Shown in pieces: positions 10,743 to 22,859 of a DNA stretch of 64,000 nucleotides; position 1 is the stretch's first letter, and each line of letters begins with the position of its first letter. Both the position numbers and the translations under genes were made by a program. Origin of the DNA: Pisaster brevispinus (Eukaryota > Echinodermata > Asteroidea > Forcipulatida > Asteriidae); NCBI GenBank assembly GCA_023634235.1, contig JAMKCF010000007.1, positions 2,584,001-2,648,000 of the forward strand, given 5' to 3'. The notes beneath the pieces are model-generated. The model did no database searches and was not told where the DNA came from. It saw only the letters and a list, made by a program, of their open reading frames with translations.

Positions 10743-13700
10743 ATGGAGTCTTCTCAGCTACCTCTAGGCATGGAGGCCTTGATCCTTTTTGTTTCATTCT
10801 TAGAAAGAGACAAACTGAGAGGAGACAGTGAAGAGGTAATCTGAGTGAGCAATCTTTGGTGAATGTGATATTTATCTTGGTAACATTTCATTGATTATAA
10901 AATGTTTTGATTTTGTTTACTTTATATTCTGCATGGTGCTCTTTTCAAACCAATTTTTTATAGCAGGTTTTAAGAAATACAGACCCCCTTTACCTTCTTT
11001 GATGTTAGCTTCCTAAAAATGTTGAAAAGTTCAATTCCAAAAAACTGGTTTGTATCAAATTTTTACAGACATTGTTTTAAACTGAATTGGCTAGGAGGTG
11101 TGTTTTAGATTTAGGATCTATTAGACGTTTCTTACTGGTGCCACATTTCTGTAGCAAAGCGGGAGGGAGGTTTGCCATGCTGAGTACTATGTAACACATG
11201 AACAATCTGTACGCGCGTAGGGCCATCCAACATTAGCATTTTGTAGAGTTACATGCTGCATTAGACATGATAGAGGAAAGAAAAGATTGAAGTTGCCATA
11301 GGATGTCCGCCTGCTGGCGACGTGTGTGACATGTGCATGTGTTAGTACTCCAGCATGGCACTCATCTGAGAGGGGTCTAATAACTAATGCTTTGAAAAAT
11401 ATTGGCATTTTATGTAAACTATTAATATTTGCCCCAACTGTGGGTGTGGGCCCTTTTTTATTTTAATGATTAAATTCTTGGGCCATCTCCTCCTGTTAAG
11501 TACAGCCTATATGCACCTGAATTGTTTCCTATGGCATTCCATATTGGTGACATCAGTGAAGACAGAATATCTTACTCTTCAATATAAAAGAAACCCTACT
11601 ACACGTAATCTTCTTGAAAATCTACCACCAGTAGAGAAGATCAACTCACAACTTAAGATTTGTTGCAGTTTAAGGCCCTCCTTTCAACACGCCTCACTCA
11701 ATGTGTTCTACCTCCGGATGGTACAGGTCTTTTCTATTCAACACACTTAGGCCTGAGGCTGGGGGTCTTTCCCATTCATGGCACTCTTACCCTCGGAGAT
11801 CTGGGGGTCCTTGCTCTATGGTTTACACCTGATGAGAATGGAGCATCACAAGGTACATCAGCAATCACCTCCAAGGCTGCATCAATACACAGCATCAAGA
11901 CAGGCCTGGCTCTATTTCCAACAGCATTCCATTACAAAATGCTTCCAGCACCAGTGCCACCTTTATAATTTCTAGCAGCTCGTTATTCTGGTTCTGTTGA
12001 CTTTGGATCGCACCCTTTATTGAGATTGTAACTTGTTTCTCCCTAAAAAAGAGCTGGTCAGAAAAACAACCCACGACTAATTGACTCCATTGAGGGCTCT
12101 TGTAGTGCTTTGTGCAGGTATTGTGCAGATTTAATTCCGTTCGAGTCCAGCCGACTGGAAAAAACAGGACCTTATTATAGAGCTGATATTTTCTGCTGGG
12201 ATTACTCCTGCTCAGTTCCTTTCCAGATACCATGGAGAAAGCTTAGGAAAATCTCAAGGATTTAGATGTTGCTGTAAACGGTTTGTAATGTTATTTTCTG
12301 GTGTCAAACACGCCAAGTTTGTCACCAAGGCAAGTTAACTTCTTCTTTTCTTGCCTTTCATCTTTCTGCAATGGTCTACAGGCTTTTGTTCAGCTGAGAA
12401 ACTTTTGGCAAGACTTTGTAGCATGGAGGTACATGTATCCAATACAATTCAATTCAACATTTATTTCCAAACGGAACAGTACTTAAAAGAATGCAGAAAA
12501 CAATATTGAGGAAGCACGTTCCTAAATAAGCCAAGATTTGTAGTGGAGTGCCTTTAGAAGAGAAAACAAAACACATGCTGAATTAAATAGTTAGTTAAAT
12601 TAATTAAGGCTAGGACAAAGACGGATAAATATTATGACCAGAAAGAAATTAAGAAACTTCTAAGAAACCGTACAGTGTACATCTGCAGAGGAGGAGGCAA
12701 CTCTGGAGAACAGACCAAGAGGATAAAACTACACTACATATTGGGATATAAGATGCTGTGTGAAGGAGTTCTTAATTAAAGAACCCAGGAGTTGTAGATT
12801 TGAAAGTCCTCTTGGTGAGGTGTGAAGCTGATCAGAGGCTTCCAGATTGGAATTAATGTGAATGCTGTACTTTGTTCTTTTGGGGAACTCAATGCTATGA
12901 GTGAAGAGAAACCGAAATTCAGTCTCCTGTTATCATCCATTCCGGTGAGTGAAGATTGTTCAGAATTAGCTGTAGCCTTAAAACTTTCAAACACAGGGGG
13001 CTTACTTTAATGTAGTGTATTGTCATTTAACCAGAACCTACTAGTTTAACCTTTTAGAGACCATTCATTGATGTGATTATTTTTGACACAATTTTGTCTT
13101 GTTTGGAACCTGTCTGAAAATATAATATTAATGAAACTGATTTGGATTTGTTTTAGAAACAAGTTAACATGGAAAATATTGAAAAGTGTATGTAGGTCAT
13201 GACCTTTAGTTAAACCTTTTCCTTTGAGTTAAGTTGGGCAGAGCTTGTGGCCATTTGCGGCCTCTTTGGGCATAAAGCCGTTTCTGGCCACTATTGTAAA
13301 ACGAATGAGTTTTTTAGCCGCTTTAGCGATCCAAGTGACCCGTTATCACAGAATGCGTAACAAGTTGTGATTTTGAAAATGTAGACGATAGCCTTTCTGA
13401 ATTTAGTTCTGCCAGGTTCTGCTCCAGTCAACTTTGTTGTTGTTCAACCCAATATTGTTTAATATTTCACCCAGTCAGTTTCCCTTTGGTTTATTACTTG
13501 TTATCTTGAAGAACTGAGTCACATTTCAAATGTTAGATATTTCAGAGGCCAAATATTTAGAAGTCAACAGAGAGTCAGTTTCCAAGGCAAGTTTATGAAC
13601 CCTGAAAATCTTCTTAGTCATAGCCTTACGAGAGTGTTTATTTTCAGGGTTTTTTTTTTTTGGGGGGGGGGGGGAGACAATTTGAGAACTTTTTAAACTG

Positions 13701-14640
13701 AAGTTTACCTGCAAAGCAAACTACACTACTTTCATACAAAACAAAACCTTTTTTGTATTTTGTATATATCTAATCAAACTTCCCTTTTTTTTTCTCTTCA
13801 AATGAAAACAAAAATTACGGCTTCATAATAAATAGGAACATAACATTTTAATATGTGAGTCAGCATACAACATTATTTTTTTTTTAACACAGCAACAATC
13901 AATTGATGTAAGGGAAGACATATTGCAAAGAACTGTGTGGTCAAACACTAGTTTGCTTTTCTAAAAAACATTTCCAAATACTAACAACAGATGGCGCTCT
14001 TCACATTGCACAGTAGAACTTGTTTCCTTCATGCATGGCAACTGTTGCTAAGTGCCAACAGTGCACAATAAGAAAGGAATGGGGGTAGTGTTTACATTGT
14101 CCTGTACTGTATGCTGAATGGCATTACCATTTGCTTGTAAACATCCTCCTTTCATAAACATTAACAAATAAACATAATTAAAAATTTATCCCTGCAGAAA
14201 ATTTTTGATCCGTAAACAAGACAGATATAAATATTTTTGTTTAAATTATTTTGGAATGCAGTAAGAAGTTTGTTAATATTATCAAGGTATGTTGTACACA
14301 AACACATTGCAATTGCACTGTGCTTTGGTGCATGCATTTGTGTACACTATCTTGTCCAGTGTATTAAATTCTCCAGAAACGTGCAGGATCAACGTAAGCA
14401 GATTTTGTGACTGATTGATTGATTGATGGATTGATGGATTGTTTTGAGTTATTCCTAGTAGTCTGATGGGGACAGGGCCTTCAGAGTTTTTTTCACTAGC
14501 TGCATTTTTTTCCCTGCCATGCTCATATATACATCAGCTACAGAGCACAATCTATTGCATTTGAAAGTACTTCATTCATCTGGCAAAGCGTTGGTCACCT
14601 CTTGTCACCAGAGTCGATCTCTACAGCACCTACAGCGTGA
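10743..14640 (+). CDS. possible unrecognised + strand gene
   Basis: A chain of splice-bounded frames keeps phase over four exons: 10743-10835 (31 codons, MESSQLPLGMEALILFVSF, donor GTAATC), 11669-11852 (after TTGCAG; contains CVLPPDGTGLFYS), 12382-12428 (after GTCTACAG; SAEKLLARLCSME) and 12828-12944 (LIRGFQIGINVNAVLCSFG, donor GTGAGT). A likely last exon, 14538-14640, has a strong pyrimidine tract, reads AQSIAFESTSFIWQSVGHLL and ends at a stop, but needs an unseen exon to connect in phase. The segments look protein-like but I recognise no family. The acceptor of the fourth exon is weak. The model may be partly wrong. Confidence 0.35.
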
Positions 14641-14780
14641 TAAGAGTCTCTCATGAAGACACTCAGATCGAAACTTTGAGTTGTTTCTCTATGAGTTCGC
14701 TCCAGTTCATGATACTTGCTACTGAACTCACAGTCTTGCCATAAAGAGCTAAGCAGTTCAGGGTTAACATGGTCGGCCAT
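14595..14780 (-). CDS. 61-codon ORF, possibly a small or partial gene
   Basis: The frame starts with ATG in good context (MADHVNPELLSSLWQDC), has a protein-like composition (SSKYHELERTHRETT), and ends at TGA. An in-frame stop three codons upstream fits a true start. Its last 46 bases overlap, in antisense, the proposed final exon of the + strand gene at 14538-14640. It may be a small single-exon gene, or a first exon whose donor I cannot place. I do not recognise the protein. Confidence 0.3.
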   Translation of the reverse strand: MADHVNPELLSSLWQDCEFSSKYHELERTHRETTQSFDLSVFMRDSYHAVGAVEIDSGDKR

Positions 14781-15004
14781 TATGGATCACACCTGTCTTG
14801 GAGTCATTAGTTAATTGATTGATGTTCCACAGTGCCTAAAGCTGGAGACTACTTCTTTGAAGATTGCAATATCAATTTTACACACATGTTTCAAGTGACT
14901 CTGATTTTACCGGCATTTTATTGACTGCTTTCACTTGAAGTTTGTACAGCTTGATAGTGTTAAAGTTTTATTTGCACTGGATTTGTGGCGGTGAATTTTG
15001 TGTC

Positions 15005-15106
15005 ATGGTTGAAATTGGAGATTATATGCAACTGGACAAGATTGAGGAGTTGGTAAACCTTGTCATAAACCATATTGATCCCGAGATCCCACACAGACCA
15101 GCACAG
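15005..15106 (+). CDS. possible upstream coding exon of PFN4
   Basis: An ATG-started stretch of 34 codons (MVEIGDYMQLDKIEELVN..., ending PHRPAQ) ends at a donor, CACAG|GTACAT. It is phase 0. The next acceptor, at 16107, leads into GACAGAGTCAAG, four sense codons in frame with the PFN4 start ATG, so splicing would extend profilin-4 by 38 residues to 166. The composition is protein-like with an amphipathic helix-like LDKIEELVNLVI. It could instead be a 5' UTR with a chance open frame, or belong to another gene. Confidence 0.4.
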
Positions 15107-15574
15107 GTACATTGTATGGATTGATAATGATAAGTCTTACTCTGCAAGGTTTAGTCTGTTTGAAATAATTTGTATGTTTACGTTGTTAATTCTTGTAGGC
15201 ACTATTAGTATGGGCCTCATTTTGTATAATTTTTTTATTTAGTTTATTTAATTTTTTTTATTACTTTATTACTTTATTTGGGTGTTGTTTTAATGATTTA
15301 TGGTTTGTTAGGCCTATAAGTTGTTTTCTGTTTTGTTGTTTTGAGGCAGGTTTTGGTTTATATTTTTGTTTAACGTTGCTATATTTTAGCATCCTCTCAT
15401 TTAGCAATATAAGGAGCTACAGGCTGTATCAATCAACCTCCACCCCTGAACAAATTAATGTTATGAACATTTAAATAAATCTCATGAAGTAATGTACATT
15501 GTGTAGTATCATAGGATACGCATCTATGTTCAGATACTCCTAGATGTTCCAACATCCCTTCAAATGACGTTCCT

Positions 15575-15660
15575 AACCCTCATCCTCACCCTGACCCTAA
15601 CCCCGACCCCGACCCTAACCCCAACCCCGACCCCAACCCTAACCCTGACCCTGACCCTGG
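15575..15660. repeat. interstitial telomere-like repeat
   Basis: A run of six-base units of the CCCTAA type with variants (CCCTGA, CCCCGA, CCCCAA). This is the complement of TTAGGG, the metazoan telomere repeat. It lies in the intron before the first standard PFN4 exon, so it is interstitial, not a chromosome end. Confidence 0.8.
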
Positions 15661-16119
15661 CATGTATCATACCATATTGTAGGTCATAAAGGGTTATCGG
15701 ATCGTAGGATTGCCAGAACATACCTGAAGGGTTGTCATAACATGACACATTTTATTGCTTGAATATCAAATGCTATATAATACTCAGATATAAGGTATTG
15801 CAATAATTGGTTTAATAGCTGATCTGTCTAGCTTGTTCATACACACATTGTACAATGCACAGCATACATTGTACATGTTTTTAACGGTATTGGTCTATTG
15901 GAACATAGAGCAGTCATCGCAGTAAAAGACTGTGCAAGTCTTGCTAAAACTCATAAGGGGTAAGAAAATAACTGCTAGTTTTATGAAGACAAAGGTGGAC
16001 ATGGTAGGGACCAACAAATAAAACAGAATAAGGCTGCGATTTGTTTGTCTTTCAATATATATATATTTTTTTACTAATAGTTTTTATTTTATTTTGCTGC
16101 TTCTTAGGACAGAGTCAAG

Positions 16120-19100
16120 ATGAACCAGCTTCAGAACCTTCTTCACGATGCACTGATCGCTACGGAGCATGTGCAGAACTGTGCCATCATCAGACGTAGG
16201 GATGTCTCGCTCAGAGCCAGTTCAGCTGGGTTTACTGTAAGTCAAGCTAATCATAATCAAAGCATCAAATCATGATTCAAGTAATTTTAGCAATAGCATT
16301 GGGCCATCATAACCCTACAGGGCTCACAATACTATTAGTAAAGTACAAGAATACAGAAAACAGTAGCTCTTCCACGTCCCATATCCAACGAGACCAAAGC
16401 CTAGTTGGAAACACAGTGCGCTATAAATACCCGTATTCCATGAGCGAATGTGTGATAACGAGTTTAACGTAATACGTGGTGTTGGAACCGATGCACGTTT
16501 TATGTAAAGCTTTTTTAATCGCACAAAACATGGAGTTAGAACAGCGCAATATGCAGGGTGTGATATGGGCCAGGCAATATACATGTAGGGTGTTTATCGC
16601 ACCTCTTGTTGCTATGGGTTGACCAATCAGAATTGAGGAGTCAAGTTGGCTTGAAGATAAACATTGTTAAACCACGGTAATAGCTTCTGAATTTTATTGG
16701 TCGAGAACCCGTCACGTGATGTGCTACAAACATGCACAGTACATGGATCAGGAGAACATAAGTGATGTACACTACGGAGAACGTTTCATCTTGATGGTGC
16801 CCACTGTTGGTCGTTTCCAGTGCATTGTACAATTAGGCCTATCATCATTTGCAAATCTACTAAAAACATCGTTGTGTACTTTACGTCTTGTAGAAAAAAA
16901 CATTCTTGCCAAGTGACATTTCTTAACTTCAATACTTGTGGGTTTAGTGAAGGTCTGGAGAGGGCAAGGTCATTTTCATTTTGCATTGAGGGCACTTTCA
17001 TTGTAAGAATCTTCAGGTGTAAGGGAATTTTAAGGGGCAACAATGCTAAGACCAAGGCAATGTAAGTCATGGCCTCTGTGTTCTCTGTTTAATTCTAGGC
17101 CTGAAGTACATGTAGTAGACCACCGACACAAAGATGCTCTTTTCGTTTTCCCACCTTATTGTTTTTAAATTACTTCCATTGATTATCTGTTGACCTCTGT
17201 TTCAGGTGAACTCAGACCAAATCCAGCGATTCATCGACGCATTTAAAGATCCATCAGCCACCAGGGAGAAAGGCTTGTACTTCAATGATCGGATGTATCA
17301 GTGTGTACGTGCGGATAAAAGCTCCATCTATGCCAAAGTGGTGAGTAAGAGAATCAATCTTTTAGGTGAATTGTCACTTTGCACTTTCAGGGAGCTTTTC
17401 GATTCATCAAACTGCAGGGTTTCTGCGAATCCTTAAAAAGTCTTAAATTGGACTATCCAAATTTAAGGCCTTAAAAAGCATTAACGAGTATTAAATTCAG
17501 TTATTTGAGGTCTTTAAAAAATTGGATAAAGCGTGTAATGAATTGCCTATCAGCTCAAAGAGAACCAAATAACGCTACGTGTAAAAAAGTTAAATGTAAA
17601 GTATGAGCAGTTGTAGCTGTTTCTCCCCTGCATTATTCACTTATTTTTGATCTTAAATTTTGCTAAAGGTAGCATTGTAAGTGTCTTAAAAAGTCTTAAA
17701 TTTGACTTTTTTTACTGAACTGGTACATTTTGATCCCTTAGTGTTCCCATTCAGAAAGGGCTCAAAATTTACTCTGGACAGCTGGCCCGAGGCCAGTGTT
17801 TTTAGCCTTGGGCCAGTCAACTCAAGACTTGATATGTCCGGCAGCCTTGTGCTTTTCAATCGAATAATAATACCTCACTGTGTAGTGGAATCTTCAATAA
17901 CATGATGTTCAAATGGTGACTTGTCTGTTGAAACGTCTTATTGATTCTGTTGAGTACTGAAGCATACTCAACTGTGAGACATTTATGAGATTAATCTTCC
18001 CTTTATGCTTTGTTCAAATGTTCAACTGTGTAGAAAGTGTTTTCCTCATTTAGATTCTGTTCTTGAAAAAAATCTGGCCCAGGCAAATTTTGAGCTACAA
18101 GCCCTGCTGTCTTGGGGAATTTTCCAACAAATTCAAGCCCTGCCATTACAGAATTCCAATCTGATTGGGAGACCTTTGGGTTGGCAGCTAGCAGGGCTAC
18201 AGTTTCCTCATGGCTCTGCGCTAACTGTCAACACATTTTTCTGCTTACAGAGTTAGTGCAGAATTTCTGCACTAGCCGGGTAATTAAGGGAAAAATGCAT
18301 GTTAACGGGAAGGAAAGCAACAGCTCCTTGCTGTCACTTAACTTACGTTGAGCGTGAATATTTCTGCTTACCGTAAGAGCTGTTTTGGGTTTGTGGTTGA
18401 GTTTTTGGGGGGTTTGTGGTAAGCAGAGCCATGAAATTCTTTGCTTATTACGCAATGTTATGCCCATGGTCCAAATTAATATAGGCCTGTGTAACGCATA
18501 TTGTAAACGAGTACCGTACTTACAATGGGAAAATACCCACTGCCCAAGGTCAAAGCCATGAGCCATCTAATGTAATTGCTACCGACAAAATCTTTGTTTT
18601 GTTTTCTTTTCATAGCCTATCATCATTTTCTGTGTATATTTTATGCTCAAAAGTATTTATTCACTGCACTTCCCCTTCTCTGCTAAAGGCTCTTAAAAAA
18701 AAAAATGCCAACAATCCAAAATATTTCCAGTGCCCTTGGCATCACAATATTGTCAAAACAAAAGGGAATTGCACAACATTCTTTGGATCTACCGATGTTT
18801 TTGTTTTGGCTAGAGCCTAGAGCAGTAGCCAGTTGATGACTCATAAGCAGGCAATTGGGAAAAATGTTTTTGAGGTACTTTTCGTTGCATACATGTATAA
18901 GTTGTACTTTTCAATCAGCTTTTTAAAGGTAGAGTCATAGATTGGCTTTTCTCAACGTAATGCTGATTTATAGACAAAATTATCAAGAAAGATACAATAA
19001 AAGTCACATATGAAAGTTTCAGCTGATTACTTGCTGAGGAAACTGCACAAACTGTCACCGTATTTTCTCAAGAACATCAAATCCATTCACCTTTAGCGAG

Positions 19101-20474
19101 GTGACAGCAGGTACCAACTGCATCTCTGGCCCCAGCATTCGCTAATGGACACCAACCCTCAGAAATCTGAGAAATGATGCATGCATGAATCGTTTATCAG
19201 ATTTACATATTTTTGTGTGAAGAATTTTCCAAACCATATTACTTCGAAGGGAATTTTTTCTAAAAATAGTTTATACTATCAACAGCTGGAGTGCTTCTCA
19301 ACAAGTAAGTTTCTATGGGCATCAATTTTTGGAGTAAACCAATCTATGACCCTACCTTTATGGATACATAGTATTGAGGCACCTGTATGACTATGTCACT
19401 TGTCTGTCATGATATGCAGTGGAATGCACCAGATGTTTTTCTTTTATTTTATGAGCAATACGAAATGGGTCTATAATAATTGACATGACCCAAGGCGTTT
19501 GTAAAATAACGTCTTTCAAAAATCAAATTTATAGAATTTTCTTCTGTGGAATGTTGGAATTACATGGAGGCCACAGAGGCCATGGCCTCTGTTGCCCGTG
19601 GTCTTGGCCTTGGTGCCCCTAAAAACGAAAATGGCTTCGCTCTCTCAAAGATGAAATTCCAGGCCTGCAATTAGAACGATCCAACTGTTGAGGTGCTCCC
19701 TTACAGGTACAAAGTATCAAGCATGATTACGTAATGATTTCATGATCTTATTAAATTGTTCCAAATTCAACTTTTCAGGATAAACTAGGAGTCGTTCTAG
19801 TGAGAACTGGTACCCTCATTTTCATCGGTACATACAACGAAAACATGTATGCAAGTGTCTGCGTGGAGGCTGTGGAAAAACTAGGTAAGTTTAACCTTTG
19901 AACATGAGCAGTCGACCTTCGCAAGTGCGGATCCTGGATTTTTTTTTATCGGGGGGGGGGGGGGGGGGGGGGCTCATCAAAAGTTCTTAAAAGTTGACCA
20001 AAACCCTTATGTTGTTGCTGGGACCCATGTTGCATTGGTTTTGGTACTTGGGCCTACATGACCAAGTCTTATCGTTGTCAGGCTGGGCCGGATGACGATG
20101 CATAAGAAAACTGTAGTAACATGGATTCTTCAATAATGCTTTTATGACTGGAGAGGGTGGGGGGCTCAAGAAACCTGTGAATGTTTCTACCAGATTTTGT
20201 TTTGTTGGAGGGCGAGAGTTTTGATGCGATAAAGTAGGCCTGTAGCTGTACATGGAATTATGATTGCTCACCCAGGTACAGCACTGGGGGAGGACTTGCT
20301 TGCTGTAATGGGTGAGAGTTCATAGTTCCATGTACAGCCATAGGCCTGCTTTGATCATGATGACACAGCCCCCCTTTAATTCTGCATTTTGTTGCTATGA
20401 CCTTATCATAACCAGGAAAATCTGGATTTTTAAAATTTTGCACAGCATCCTACTTCAAAGAGAAAGACAAGTGA
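16120..20474 (+). CDS. PFN4: profilin-4
   Basis: Four exons give a 128-residue protein: 16120-16236 (39 codons), 17206-17340 (45 codons), 19779-19884 and 20446-20474. All junctions are GT/AG and in phase. The product begins MNQLQNLLHDALIATEHV; further along it has the profilin-4-like stretches GLYFNDRMYQCVRAD and NENMYASVCVEAVEKL, and it ends SYFKEKDK. Human PFN4 is about the same length and matches strongly in the segments GLYF...YRCVRAD and MYPSICVEA. Profilin-4 is a divergent profilin known in vertebrates for expression in testis and a role in sperm development; it lacks much of the actin- and poly-proline-binding surface of canonical profilins. The standard start ATG is chosen because it aligns with the family; an in-frame upstream exon at 15005-15106 could extend it. 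An AATAAA at 21132-21137 is a possible polyadenylation signal. Intron 2 holds two repeat insertions. Confidence 0.92.
17752..18142 (-). mobile_element. MITE family 1, copy B (inverted, TSD CCATT)
   Basis: This is the reverse orientation of the 8734-9113 element: it starts CAGAAAGGGCTCAAAATTT and ends TTCAAGCCCTG, with the internal GGCCCGAGGCCAGTG and CAAGCCCTGCTGTCTTG matching. CCATT flanks both ends (17747-17751, 18143-18147). It lies in PFN4 intron 2. Confidence 0.8.
18927..19360 (+). mobile_element. MITE family 2 (TTAA-flanked), copy A
   Basis: It begins after TTAA with AGGTAGAGTCATAG and ends CAATCTATGACCCTACCT. Internal landmarks shared with the copy at 52024-52462 include TACAATAAAAGTCACAT, ACCAACCCTCAGAAATCTGA and the terminal AAGTAAGTTT segment. 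It is non-coding and lies in PFN4 intron 2. Confidence 0.75.
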
Positions 20475-21305
20475 CGCTTGCTTCTGAATCTTCAAGATAA
20501 GACAAGGTCAGGTATGAGATGTGTTATGATCTTACAATGGCCAGGGCTTCCCGATGATGGTGCAAGACAAGCAGGTCATCTTGCCATGTTCTGCCTCATT
20601 GTGTGTCAAAAGAGCATTAGGAAGACTTGATCTTTGTGTTTTGTCAAGATGAGATGACAGTTTCTGAGTAAGGTCAAACATGGAGACTCTGATGATGAGA
20701 GTGTTGACCGAGCTCACCGATGACGGTGCAAGAAATAAGCAATTTATCTTGCCGCGTTTTAACTCCTGGTGCATCAAGAAAACGTAAGGTTGACTTAAGA
20801 TTGTGATTCATCTTGTTCCGTGTTGATGGTCTGGGACATAAAGCAAGGATCAATTACGAGTTGGCTGTTGATGCAACTTCAGTCGAGCTGTGAATTGATG
20901 GTGTATGAATACCCAATCAGCATGCTATGTACGTCATAGTGTAGCAGGATAACATTATAAGGATGTGGTGATCATGTTTTATCTTGTTACAAGATGACGG
21001 TCATACCCTTTGCTCTCAGTTGGGCTAGTCAGGTGGTGCATTTTGAATGTTCACTATTATTATTATTATTATTATAAAGCTAGATACACAGAGCTGCTAA
21101 CTCTCCCTGACACGGCAGAAAGTTCCCTGAAAATAAACCAATCTGGTGTGACAAGAAAAACAGATTCCTCGTAGTGCTTCGAGAATGTACAAGATCTGAT
21201 CGTTACTGTTGAGATTATTTACAAGCGAGGGATAATGCTGACAGACTGGAAACAAAAACAGTGCGACAGTGGAGCATTATCCCTAAGCAATATTGGTGAA
21301 TTATC
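20475..21305. other. PFN4 downstream region, no gene seen
   Basis: Probable 3' UTR and flanking DNA. A GATGG/GATGAC-rich stretch with repeated CTTG and ATGATG words (20530-20850) looks like a degenerate simple repeat. A short ATT microsatellite lies at 21055-21076. Confidence 0.35.
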
Positions 21306-21309
21306 TTGC

Positions 21310-21500
21310 TTTTAAGTGTGCTGAGCAGGACCCAACTCCATAGAGCTGCGTAAACAGAAAAGAGTGCTTACACCTTTTTTTGCTAAGCAAAACAAAGCAG
21401 GATACCAGTCACAGATACCACATGTAAGCTATTTTGGCTGGTAACCTCATTCTGGTAAGCATAGTTTTTATTGTGCTTAAAAGCAGCTCTATTAGCCATT
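21310..21500 (+). repeat. tRNA-derived SINE, body fragment
   Basis: The stretch contains AGCAGGATACCAGTCACAGA, TTTGGCTGGTAACCTCATTC and TTAAAAGCAGCTCTATTAGCC, the same body as the SINE at 21574-21880 and, inverted, 60115-60265. No tRNA head is visible in this copy. Confidence 0.6.
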
Positions 21501-21573
21501 TTGAGATATGGTGGACACTATTGGATCAGTGCACTGTTTGGTTTGGGTCTGCATAGACATTTCTATTGCAATG

Positions 21574-21880
21574 TCACAGCCCAAATTTTTGCCAACCAAG
21601 GTTGGGAAAACTATGGGAAGCCATAAATGCAAAGCAAAAACTGATAGCCACAGTTAACAATTTCACAGAGCTGCTTAAAGCAGAAAAAATTGCTAAAAAA
21701 GTTTTTTGCTTTGCAGAAATGAGCACGATTCCAGTCACAAATTGTACATGTGACATGGTAGTTTGGCTAGTAACCTTATTCTGGTAAGTAAAACTTGTTG
21801 TGCTTAGCAGCTGTTCTATGATATTGTGCCCAGAGTTTGAGTCCGTTGTGCTTAACCGCTCGGCCACGTCATACTTCAGT
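21574..21880 (-). repeat. tRNA-derived SINE with head
   Basis: On the - strand it starts near 21880 with ACGTGGCCGAGCGGTTAAGC, a Ser/Leu-tRNA-like A box, and continues into GACTCAAACTCTGGGC. The body has TTACCAGAATAAGG, TTTGTGACTGGAATCG and TAAGCAGCTCTGTGAAATTG. Body matches occur at 21310-21500, 35159-35245 and 60115-60265. Confidence 0.7.
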
Positions 21881-22109
21881 CTCTGAGATTTTTCTTGGCT
21901 GTTCTTGCCATACTGTAATTGATTAGGTTTCTTTCAGAGTGGGTGTATCGCCTGGTGTTTATGGTAGAACTGTCCGTATGCACGTATTAAAATCTTGATC
22001 ACTAAATTTAAAGAAAGAATGTGATTAGAAAATTATTAAATACCTGGAAATTTTGAGAAACCCCGGGGTATAAAATAAACAAAATTTCAAGACTTGAACA
22101 GATGAGTGG

Positions 22110-22456
22110 AAGGGCTTGAAGTGTTTTTAGCGTTGGAACAGTGAACTTACGACCTAACAAGTCCGTCGATCTTGTGTTTCTGAATAACAATACTTCCACT
22201 TCATCGTTAATTCAAACATTTATGTTCAAAATGCTGTCTTTTATTTGATAAATATCTTTCATTTCTGTTGAGTATGAAAGTGTGTGTATTACCCATTTAC
22301 AAGATTAAATGAATACAAGTAAAAATTTGTAAAAAGGTTTTTTCCTCATAATGAACTTCTGGTCTTACAAAAATTAATTCTTGTCCAGTAAATTTTTGTT
22401 TCTCGCATACATGCCCTTCAGTCCTCTGGATTTTTCCCACCAAATCTGAGCCCTGG
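22110..22456 (-). mobile_element. MITE family 1, copy C (degenerate, inverted)
   Basis: It shares CAAGTCCGTCGATCTTGTG, CTTGTCCAGTAAATTTTTG and the end AAATCTGAGCCCTG with the other copies. Its left boundary is unclear and I see no target-site duplication. Confidence 0.55.
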
Positions 22457-22599
22457 AATAAGGATTGCGAGTGACAGTTTTCAGGAAGCTGTTGGAGTAC
22501 AGGCTTTCAAGAAGGAGACAGTGAGATTATAATCAAAGGAATGGTGTTTCACTCGGCACTTAGTCGCAATGCTGGTAAAACAACTCACCGTGGTGCCGA

Positions 22600-22830
22600 T
22601 GTGATGTTGATGAGGAAAGTATTTTCTTCAGAGTCCACACTTGACATATGTTCCCCGTGCAAACAAAGTTCTTGGTCAAAAAGCTTTCAGTGTAGCTGGA
22701 CCGATGATTTGGAACAATCTTCCTACTGTCATTAGGGAATCTGTCAGTTTATCTCTATTTCATAAAGCTCTTAAGACTCACCTCTATCCATGTCAATTTC
22801 TATTATGGGCGCTATGAGCTTGATGGAATA
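22600..22830 (+). pseudogene. 3' end of a non-LTR retrotransposon (LINE) ORF2
   Basis: One + strand frame reads VPRANKVLGQKAFSVAGPMI, then WNNLPTVIRES and SLFHKALKTHLY. This is the typical C-terminal tail after the reverse transcriptase domain of LINE elements in the CR1/L2/Jockey group (the consensus AFS-AAP--WNSLP---R and F---LKTHLF). A stop follows shortly. The polymerase domain itself is absent, so this is a 5'-truncated dead copy. Confidence 0.75.
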
Positions 22831-22859
22831 GCGCCTCATAAATTTTAATTGTTATGTTA

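Noticed and set aside
11895..12233. 112-codon frame on the - strand
   Set aside because: No motif and no convincing splice context; it lies antisense to the candidate + strand gene.
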